Source: Arsenophonus nilaparvatae (lineage in GTDB: Bacteria; Pseudomonadota; Gammaproteobacteria; Enterobacterales; Enterobacteriaceae). From it: DNA of 64,000 nucleotides. The stretch is from assembly GCF_000757905.1 (NCBI RefSeq), contig NZ_JRLH01000009.1. The stretch is one strand, 5' to 3'. The stretch's first letter is position 1; every line of letters begins with the position of its first letter. The position numbers and the translations under genes were made by a program. The notes under the pieces were generated by a model. The model worked only from the letters and a program-made list of their open reading frames with translations, was not told the origin of the DNA and searched no databases. This document shows, one piece after another, positions 8,758 through 15,860 of the stretch.

Positions 8758-9227
8758 CTTTTAATGCTTGATTGCCGTTGCTGTTGCCATAGCTGATAAA
8801 GTTCAACTTGTGGCGTTAATTTTAATTGAATAAACGCAAAATCTTGCTGTTGCTGCGGTGGTGATCTTAATTGTTGGGCTAGCTGCTCAGTAGAAAGGCC
8901 AAAAGGCGCGGCATCTTGATTGGAATAAGCATAAAAAACACGCTTGATCCCCACCATTCTTATCGCCGCTAAACACATTGGGCAAGGTTGTCCACTGGCA
9001 TAAACCGTGCAATCGGCTAAATTAACTTTACCTAACGCTTTACTCGCGGCTCTTAATGCCTGTAGCTCAGCATGCGCGGTTGGATCACCTTGTTGTACTA
9101 TCTGATTAACACCGCAAGCAATTATAGTATTATCTTTGACAATCACTGCACCAAACGGTCTGCCGCCTGCTCTAATATTCTCTTTGGCTAAATTAATTGC
9201 TTTTTCTATAAACTGTTGGTCACTCAT
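8754..9227 (-). CDS. Nucleobase/nucleoside deaminase (guanine deaminase-like)
   Basis: A zinc-dependent cytidine-deaminase-fold enzyme of 157 residues. The zinc site is complete: HAE at 52-54 and PCPMC at 81-85. The sequence around GDPTAHAE and DAAPFG resembles the GuaD-type guanine deaminases of Bacillus more than tRNA adenosine deaminase TadA. It probably converts guanine to xanthine, but the substrate is inferred. The C-terminal tail is Gln-rich. The start at 9227 follows AGGAGC. It is a single gene. Confidence 0.8.
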   Translation of the reverse strand: MSDQQFIEKAINLAKENIRAGGRPFGAVIVKDNTIIACGVNQIVQQGDPTAHAELQALRAASKALGKVNLADCTVYASGQPCPMCLAAIRMVGIKRVFYAYSNQDAAPFGLSTEQLAQQLRSPPQQQQDFAFIQLKLTPQVELYQLWQQQRQSSIKS

Positions 9228-9816
9228 TTTTTTGCTCCTGCATTTTGTGGCATTTACCCAAATTATTGATAATTTTTTATTTAACTAACCTCAATGGCCT
9301 ATTGCCTAAATTATCAGTTAAATTAACATTAGCACCATTATTAATTGTTGTTGCACCATCCTAGCATAACCAGCCTCCGTCAAATTTTACTAATTTGTTA
9401 AAATAGCTATTAATATATAACGCTAAATTTCGATTAATTTTGTAAATTCAAATGACTATTGAGTATAAAAATAAGTCTAAATTCTCAAATACAATTAATT
9501 GCAAAAAATTTATTTTTTATTATTAAGTTTACGTTAATAAATAAAATTGAAATTAATTTTCATTTTATTCGATAAATTATATAAAAATTATTTATTTTCA
9601 ATATGTTATTTTGATGGGAATTTTTGATTTTCATCAAAATAAAGTCAACATTCAGTATTATTAATAAAACTTTATGTCATAGTATTTACAGGCATAAAAT
9701 CCTAACCTGCCTATAATTACTTCATTGATATATACATTTATAAAAATTTAATGTTATTCAATCGAATAAAAAAGTTTTACTTCAAAAAACTAACAATATT
9801 AATTACAGGATAAAAT
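9228..9816. other. 589-bp AT-rich intergenic region
   Basis: No ORF of substance is present. The region is very AT-rich, separates divergent genes and holds the FNR-like box described separately. Nothing else was recognised. Confidence 0.6.
9624..9637 (+). promoter_or_regulatory. Perfect FNR-type box
   Basis: TTGAT-TTTC-ATCAA matches the FNR consensus TTGAT-N4-ATCAA exactly. It lies about 180 bases before the start of the exported metallo-hydrolase gene. fnr itself is in this window. Regulation of the downstream gene by oxygen is inference; no promoter was mapped. Confidence 0.5.
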
Positions 9817-10809
9817 ATGAAACATTTAAAACATTTTATTATTTGGCTATGTTGTCCGCTATTTTTTTTTATTATTATAACCCCAGCCTACTCACAGCAA
9901 TCAGCAATTAAAGTCACCATCCTCGGTACTGCCGGGCCAGAATATTTTCCCGATCGTTCAGGTATTTCAACATTGATTGAGGCTAATGGCCAAAAATTTC
10001 TGTTTGATGTCGGTCATGGTACCAATGAGCAACTTTATAAAAGTCGCATTAATCCAAAAGACATTAATCGTATTTTCCTCACCCATTTACACAGTGACCA
10101 CTATAATGGTTTAGCGGATGTTTGGCTTACGCCTTGGTTTCTTCTCGGTCGAACTAATGGGATTGAACTATGGGGACCTGATGGAACCTCGGAGATGGTT
10201 CAAGGAATGCGTCAAATGTTTGCTCATGATATGAACAAACGAGTAGATAAATATAATCTGTTAAAAAATTTAGAAATAACCATACATCCATTGAAAGATG
10301 GCGTTATTTATAACCAAGATGGTATTAAAATTACCGCATTTCCTGTAGAGCATGGCGATGGCAATCCTGCATTTGGTTTTCGATTTGACTATGCGGGCCA
10401 TAGCGTCGTTATGTCGGGCGATACAACCTATCATCAAAATGTCGTGAAATATGGTACCGGAGCCGATCTACTTATCCACAACGTTGTGGCTTATAATGAT
10501 CAACTAAGCAAATTACCAGAAATGAAAGAAGTGATGAAAAAACTGGCCACACCGGAGCAAGCAGCTAAAGTCTTTCTGGAAACTAAACCCAAAATGGCGC
10601 TCTATTCACATATTGTGACGAAAGGATTAGGTACTAAGCAAGGCGATAAAATAATCATGGAGCGTACACGCAAAGCTGGTTATACCGGCCCACTAATTAT
10701 GGGTATCGATAGAATGCGTATATTGATTGGTAATGAAATAAAAATCTTACCACCTCAGTCCTTAGCTAATCTTCCCCCTCTTGATAGTAAAGAGCAAATT
10801 TTCCCTTAA
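9817..10809 (+). CDS. Exported metallo-beta-lactamase-fold hydrolase
   Basis: A 330-residue protein with an N-terminal signal peptide (residues 1-26; hydrophobic WLCCPLFFFIIIT, likely cleavage after AYS). The metal motif HLHSDH is at 90-95 (THLHSDH), and later metal ligands are probably in VEHGDG and SGDTTYH. The fold is shared by RNase Z-like, arylsulfatase and lactonase enzymes, so the substrate cannot be told; with a signal peptide it acts in the periplasm or outside. It has long AT-rich flanks and no operon partners. An FNR-like box lies upstream. The start follows AGGATAAAAT. Confidence 0.8.
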   Translation: MKHLKHFIIWLCCPLFFFIIITPAYSQQSAIKVTILGTAGPEYFPDRSGISTLIEANGQKFLFDVGHGTNEQLYKSRINPKDINRIFLTHLHSDHYNGLADVWLTPWFLLGRTNGIELWGPDGTSEMVQGMRQMFAHDMNKRVDKYNLLKNLEITIHPLKDGVIYNQDGIKITAFPVEHGDGNPAFGFRFDYAGHSVVMSGDTTYHQNVVKYGTGADLLIHNVVAYNDQLSKLPEMKEVMKKLATPEQAAKVFLETKPKMALYSHIVTKGLGTKQGDKIIMERTRKAGYTGPLIMGIDRMRILIGNEIKILPPQSLANLPPLDSKEQIFP

Positions 10810-11340
10810 AGCAGAGAAAATTTAGTAAAACATCACCAATATAGCCATATATTAACGGGAATTTTAATCGAACAAGGATGTTGAATAATATGGATATTTA
10901 TTTCATCAGAATATTGATATTAAGCATTAGCTGAGCACAATAAAATTATTCACCCGGTTTGACCAAGAGCTAATATAGAAATACTCACTAGCTAAGATCA
11001 GCAATTAAATAGATGCTAAAAATAAAATTTAATAATAGAAATAAATTAAATAATAATATTAATGGCCAGTAATTTTTACCAATTAAAATAAATTACGTTT
11101 AATAATATACCTAATTTGAAATTATTATTTGTCAATTTCTGCAGAAAAACTCATCAAAAAAAAATCCAACCAATTCACATAACTACTTATTATTTGTTTA
11201 TTAAATTTAAATCAACAAATAATCACTATACATAATACGATTGAAAAATAATAATCATCATGCATCTATCAATTGGTTAACAATTATTTATCAATAAAAC
11301 ACTATTTATTAATGATTATGATTTAATAAGGAGATTAACT
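10810..11340. other. 531-bp AT-rich intergenic region
   Basis: I see no ORF longer than about 15 codons with a start, no clear hairpin and no RNA gene. It ends with the AAGGAG ribosome binding site of the next gene. Confidence 0.6.
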
Positions 11341-12138
11341 ATGGCGGTTGTTAGTAAATTTATTCGTGATCTTGATCCAAGAAAAGATATGGAAGAACAG
11401 TTGAAAGAGACACTCAATATTCTAGTCAAGTTGGGAGAAGCCAAATTAGAGAATTTCAAACATGAAATGAATAATTCTTGGCATCAAAGTGATGAAGATA
11501 GCCTAGCGCCAGGAGTCACCAAAGATTTTCAAACCGAACGCATGCATGTCATGACCAAAACAGATAGTAAAGATGCCGTTGGTAGTGCCATTGCTAAAAC
11601 TATCGAATCAGCTTTTTCGCTTTCGAAAGAACCGAATGGCCAAAATGTAGGAAAATTTATCGAAGAGCTGGCAACAAATGGTTTAGATGCGGTATTAGGT
11701 TCTGGTTCCGCTTCTGAAGACCAATATAAACAGTATATTATTTATCCGGATAAGGATTTTTTATGTCGCTGTGACATCTGGTATTGGCGTTACAGTATTG
11801 AGTCGAAAGGCTTTCAAGAAAAACTAGAACATGTCGTTATTTATCGAATGCAATATGGTGCTGTTGATATTTCACGGGTCGATCCATTTGCTGTCGCCCA
11901 CTGGTTTAATAAATGGAGCTTAGATACAGAATCGGCAAAAACAACACTTGATCAAGTGGAGGAATTGATGAAGGCTGCTGAACGAACCAAAAAATTATCC
12001 GCTCCAATACCTGCAATAGCAATGACAACACCGATCCCAGCTCTAACTTGCCCGCATGTTTCCTTAGAAGAACTACGCCATCAATTATTACGTACCAGAA
12101 ACTTAAAACATAATTTAGATTTTATCGATTATCCCTAA
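11341..12138 (+). CDS. Unknown 265-residue protein
   Basis: I do not recognise the family. The start is secure: AAGGAG lies 8 bases before the ATG. There is no signal peptide or membrane helix. Residues 1-45 are charged and helical (KDMEEQLKETLNILVKLGEAKL). A central aromatic segment (DFLCRCDIWYWRYSI, about 138-152) looks like a beta core, and the tail is Pro/Thr-rich then basic. It is followed by a hairpin and then, 240 bp on, by the giant pentapeptide gene on the same strand, so the two may be acquired together. No function is proposed. Confidence 0.7.
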   Translation: MAVVSKFIRDLDPRKDMEEQLKETLNILVKLGEAKLENFKHEMNNSWHQSDEDSLAPGVTKDFQTERMHVMTKTDSKDAVGSAIAKTIESAFSLSKEPNGQNVGKFIEELATNGLDAVLGSGSASEDQYKQYIIYPDKDFLCRCDIWYWRYSIESKGFQEKLEHVVIYRMQYGAVDISRVDPFAVAHWFNKWSLDTESAKTTLDQVEELMKAAERTKKLSAPIPAIAMTTPIPALTCPHVSLEELRHQLLRTRNLKHNLDFIDYP

Positions 12139-12144
12139 TGATAA

Positions 12145-12168
12145 AAGCCATCCATTGTTGGATGGCTT
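12145..12168 (+). terminator. Hairpin after the 265-residue gene
   Basis: AAGCCATCCA-TTGT-TGGATGGCTT is a 10-bp perfect stem starting 6 bases after the stop codon. There is no T tract after it. Confidence 0.6.
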
Positions 12169-12408
12169 CTGGTCTCAACATAAACACAATATTAGTTCGA
12201 TATCATAGTGATTAAAGCCTTTTAACTCCATTTTGAGCTATTAATATAGATACTTAAAATCGACATAATTAAAATAAATGGCCTATTAACCAGTGTATTC
12301 AATCACCGATATTTTTATAAAGAAAATTAATTGTTGCGAAATATTTACTATTGTTATCATTTGGTATATTAAATGTTATTATTTCCTGTTAAAAATAAAG
12401 GACTTTTA

Positions 12409-13410
12409 ATGCCAACTATAGGCTCAACCCTACCACCTTCCTGGTTATCACCTACAGCAGACCTTTTACAACATAATAAAAATAACATTGAGAACACGGC
12501 GGGTGATAAAGTCGATTTGGATAACCCAATCCAACCAGGTAAAAAAACATCATTAGATACAGCAGAATATGAAGAACCAGCCACTTCAGCTGAAAGTAGC
12601 CGCAATATTGCTTTTGAGCAAGCAGATAATAGCACCAACACTTTGTTAATGAAGCCTACCCCGCAGGTTAATATTACTTTACCCGCTTCAGAAACCACCT
12701 TCTTTTATCAACTAGCCTATCGTGAACAAAACCGACTTTTACATCTATTATTGGCGCAGGAGAATGATAGCGTCAACCAGCAGAATAAAAGCCTGCCAGT
12801 AGGTAATCTGGTTAATGATGTCATTGATTATCTGACTAAATATAAAAACGATGAAGAAAAAATAGCAATCCTTATTAAGCAATTATTAATCCCATTAAAT
12901 GAATATGGATCTGGTGAAGGAGAAAAAATTTCGCCAGAACGCCAACAAGCAATTATTGCAGATTGGTTACAATTGGCGGTATTAGGAATGTCTTCAGATA
13001 GATGGTGTGCCAAACAACTGACAGAGAATAAATCAAAGCCTATTTCATTACTAAATTATGCAAATTTTAAAAAATACTATTTGGACAAATTAAATAGTAA
13101 AACGGAATTTGGTTACCTCTCTGCTGAAGCTAAAAGCTATTATCAACAAAATATTCTGCATCGGGTCATGCCAACATTGATGTTGCAGCTTAACATTCCT
13201 CTTGAAGACGAACGACTACAAAATATGACGTTAGATCAACCGGAATGGGGATATTTACATGCCGGTGCCATGCTTATGGAAGAAAATGGCACTAAACTTG
13301 ATCAAATGCTGCTGGATGACATTATCACCATTGGCATGTACTGGAAAGTCTTTTGCAGGCAGGAAAAACGCCAGCCGAATATTCCCACTATTTTAATTTA
13401 CCTGCCATAA
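12409..13410 (+). CDS. N-terminal part of giant pentapeptide protein
   Basis: This ORF carries the first 315 or so residues of the giant protein. The opening MPTIGSTLPPSW is Ser/Pro/Thr-rich and polar. The rest is helical with no recognised domain. Its last 18 residues after the frameshift (from CRQEKRQPN) are out of register; the true continuation (QAGKTPAEYSHYFNLPA) is read in the next frame. No homologue was recognised by eye. Confidence 0.65.
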   Translation: MPTIGSTLPPSWLSPTADLLQHNKNNIENTAGDKVDLDNPIQPGKKTSLDTAEYEEPATSAESSRNIAFEQADNSTNTLLMKPTPQVNITLPASETTFFYQLAYREQNRLLHLLLAQENDSVNQQNKSLPVGNLVNDVIDYLTKYKNDEEKIAILIKQLLIPLNEYGSGEGEKISPERQQAIIADWLQLAVLGMSSDRWCAKQLTENKSKPISLLNYANFKKYYLDKLNSKTEFGYLSAEAKSYYQQNILHRVMPTLMLQLNIPLEDERLQNMTLDQPEWGYLHAGAMLMEENGTKLDQMLLDDIITIGMYWKVFCRQEKRQPNIPTILIYLP

Positions 13411-15569
13411 TCCACAACCAATTAGATCCTGAGAACATAGAACAGCTAACACAAATAAGTGAACAAGAAAGCGGCGCTATTTATCAGCAATATTTTAATT
13501 ACTTACATCAATTCAGCCAAAATAATCCTTTTATTCAACTCAGTCATTTATTGCAAGACTGGCAAAGCCGGCCTGAGCTCGCTCGCCAGCAATTAAAGCA
13601 ACGTGATATTGCTGAAGATTGGTTAAATGACTACTTATACAAGAATAGAGAGGTTGAATATCGCAACACTCAAGATGAAATAACGTTATTACCCAATATC
13701 GATGAGATTTTTAAACAGCAAAATCAACATATTACTGATGCTTTTAAGCAAACAGAGTATGTTCTTTTACCTCAAGTGTTTAATTCACTGAGTGAAGAAA
13801 AACAACTATTTATGCAACAAGCAGAAATAAATCAACTCAAAGTTGAATATAATGCCCGCGATAATAACATTCATTCTCTGCCACCTGGCGTAGCTGGACT
13901 AGTGGCTGAAGATGGACTGATTATTCCTGTGCCTGATGCAATTGATATGCTGATGTGTTCGTTTAATGGAGAAGAGCGTATTTATGCCCTGGAAAAAGAT
14001 CAAAAAATGGGGAACTATAAATTATCGCGAGTTGACCGCAATCGAGATCTAATCTTTAACTTGATAAAAGATCACAAAAATACCCGTAATAACAAAAATT
14101 TTGCTTTGAAGATCCACTCTCCTTCCTTACTAAAAAAAGCAACAGAACAGCCGAAAATAGCATTAGAAAAACTGGCTGAATTACATGCTAACAAGCTATT
14201 TAAAAAATTAGATGATGAAGGTTACCAAAAAACCACCCAGCAAAAAGTAGCGGCTTTTTTCTTAAGTCTCATTCCTTTTTATAGCTGCATTACCGAAGCG
14301 CAAAAAGGCAATATTAGAGAAGCTATCGTGGCTGGGGTATTTGATATCTTAAGTTTTTTACCCTTTTTGGGCAAAGGACTACAAATTGGTGGACGATTTA
14401 GTATTGCGATGGGAGAAGCCACCACTCAAGGGCTTAAAATCGCAGCAAAACAGGCAACGATTGCACAGGCCTTAAAGCAAGGTGGCAAACAGTTTGTAAG
14501 TGTTGGCATTCCTCATATAACAAAAAGTGTACCAGCAGAAGCCTACATTGGATTAGGTATTGATTTTATTCGTAGCGCAGATCCGGGATTTGAATTGCTG
14601 GCATCGGGAGGTTTAAAGGGTATCAATAGCTTAAAAGATGCAACAATTAAATTAAACCAAAAAAATTATCGCTTAGCTCCCCTAGTCGAAGCCCTGGAAA
14701 AACAAGTAAAAAATTTGCCGCAAACATCAATTAAATCATTCAAGATCGAAACAGCCTATCGCCCTGAGTTAAAAACAGAAGTTTTAGTCGTTAATATTGG
14801 TAAAAAACAGAATAAAGATATTTTTGTGCAGATAAACTCAGTAACCGGTGTCATTTATGGTCGAAAATATCACCGTGATGCTGCTGGTAATTTGGCATTA
14901 GCTCCCGTTCGACTGCAAGAACGCCTTTATCATTTAAAAACCCAAGGTTTGGGCGGTAAAGGATCTAAGATGGCTGCACAAAATTGGCGAACAGAAGAAA
15001 AAGCTTTGTCTAGCAAAAAAATACAGAAAGCAAGACTTAAGGGATTTAAAGCATTATATGAAATATTAACCACTCCTAATGACGTGATGGATCTGGCGGG
15101 AAAAAATTTAAGCTCTCTTGATCTGGCACGTATCTTAAAAGGCAAAAGAGATTTTTGTCAGGCTAGACTACATAACGCTGATTTTACTAAATCCAATTTG
15201 ACTGAGGTTAACCTGACTGAAGCTAACCTATCTAACACTAATCTAACAGAAGCTAATTTGAGCAAAGCTAATCTAACTAAAACTGAACTAACGAAAGCTA
15301 ATCTTACTAAGTCCAATTTGACATCAGCTAACCTAACTCAGGCTAAATTAATTGATGCCAAAATGATAGCGGCTAACCTATCAAAAGCTGATCTGACTCA
15401 TGCTGTAATGATGAATGCTGATTTAGCTCACGCTGACTTATCTTTCACTACCATGTTAGCATGTCTAAGATTAGCGTCAGTCAAGTCAGCCATTCGCATT
15501 GTTGCTAATGTTAGATTAGCGTCAGATAAATTAGTTTCTATCATTTTCGCTTCAGTGAAATTAGCGTGA
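13353..15569 (+). CDS. Middle part of giant pentapeptide protein
   Basis: The ORF opens with a TTG that is not a credible start: no ribosome binding site, and the frame joins smoothly to the preceding ORF. A hydrophobic stretch is encoded at about 14247-14385 (FFLSLIPFYSCITEAQKGN then FDILSFLPFLGKG), a pattern I associate with large membrane-targeted toxins (recollection, not a search). Pentapeptides start near 15170 (ARLHNADFTKSNL). Codons after 15455 (from LACLRLASVK) read the inverted segment backwards and are not genuine protein. Confidence 0.65.
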   Translation: MQAGKTPAEYSHYFNLPAIIHNQLDPENIEQLTQISEQESGAIYQQYFNYLHQFSQNNPFIQLSHLLQDWQSRPELARQQLKQRDIAEDWLNDYLYKNREVEYRNTQDEITLLPNIDEIFKQQNQHITDAFKQTEYVLLPQVFNSLSEEKQLFMQQAEINQLKVEYNARDNNIHSLPPGVAGLVAEDGLIIPVPDAIDMLMCSFNGEERIYALEKDQKMGNYKLSRVDRNRDLIFNLIKDHKNTRNNKNFALKIHSPSLLKKATEQPKIALEKLAELHANKLFKKLDDEGYQKTTQQKVAAFFLSLIPFYSCITEAQKGNIREAIVAGVFDILSFLPFLGKGLQIGGRFSIAMGEATTQGLKIAAKQATIAQALKQGGKQFVSVGIPHITKSVPAEAYIGLGIDFIRSADPGFELLASGGLKGINSLKDATIKLNQKNYRLAPLVEALEKQVKNLPQTSIKSFKIETAYRPELKTEVLVVNIGKKQNKDIFVQINSVTGVIYGRKYHRDAAGNLALAPVRLQERLYHLKTQGLGGKGSKMAAQNWRTEEKALSSKKIQKARLKGFKALYEILTTPNDVMDLAGKNLSSLDLARILKGKRDFCQARLHNADFTKSNLTEVNLTEANLSNTNLTEANLSKANLTKTELTKANLTKSNLTSANLTQAKLIDAKMIAANLSKADLTHAVMMNADLAHADLSFTTMLACLRLASVKSAIRIVANVRLASDKLVSIIFASVKLA

Positions 15570-15859
15570 CTTAGATTAACTTGCATCATCCACGCCTTGG
15601 TTAGAACACTTTTATTTAGGGTAGTTTCTATCATTTTAGCCCTAGTTAATTTAGCCTCTTGCAAGTTGGCATTAGCCAAATTAGATTCGCTTAGATTACT
15701 AGCAGTTAGGTTAGCTTTAGTCAGATTAGAGTCAATTAATTTAGCGACAGTTAGATTAACGCCGTTCATTTCAGCTTGAGTCAGGTTAGCATTCGTTAAG
15801 TTAGCGCCGATCATCTTAGCTTCAGTTAGAATAGTATTGTTCAACTGAGTTCCTAACAT
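15428..15859 (-). CDS. Inverted pentapeptide-repeat segment
   Basis: On the minus strand this stretch encodes 27 consecutive pentapeptides (for example ANLTN ANLTQ AEMNG), opposite in direction to the repeats on both sides. Codons 1-136 are the inverted part; the last seven (VVKDKSA) come from reading the flanking gene backwards. No ribosome binding site precedes it, so it is not an independent gene. It is the missing centre of the giant protein, flipped. Confidence 0.7.
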   Translation of the reverse strand: MLGTQLNNTILTEAKMIGANLTNANLTQAEMNGVNLTVAKLIDSNLTKANLTASNLSESNLANANLQEAKLTRAKMIETTLNKSVLTKAWMMQVNLSHANFTEAKMIETNLSDANLTLATMRMADLTDANLRHANMVVKDKSA

Positions 15860-15860
15860 G
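15452..15860. repeat. 409-bp segment bounded by 8-bp inverted repeats
   Basis: CATGTTAG at 15452-15459 and CTAACATG at 15853-15860 are exact inverted copies. Flipping the DNA between them keeps the reading frame on both sides and the five-residue register (TTMLG TQLNN on the left, ANLRH ANMIK TNLSQ on the right). No invertase gene is in the window. Confidence 0.75.

Noticed and set aside
8754..9227. tRNA adenosine deaminase TadA
   Set aside because: The zinc motifs are shared, but the segments around them (GDPTAHAE, DAAPFG) resemble guanine deaminase and not TadA.
9817..10809. RNase Z (tRNA processing)
   Set aside because: The HLHSDH motif is shared, but a signal peptide places this protein outside the cytoplasm.
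15597..15779. Plus-strand ORF inside the inverted segment
   Set aside because: It is the reverse reading of the minus-strand pentapeptides, with a Leu/Val/Ala pattern and no ribosome binding site.
15452..15860. Insertion sequence or integrase-type element as the cause of the interruption
   Set aside because: The segment encodes only more of the same pentapeptide repeat; there is no transposase and no target duplication.
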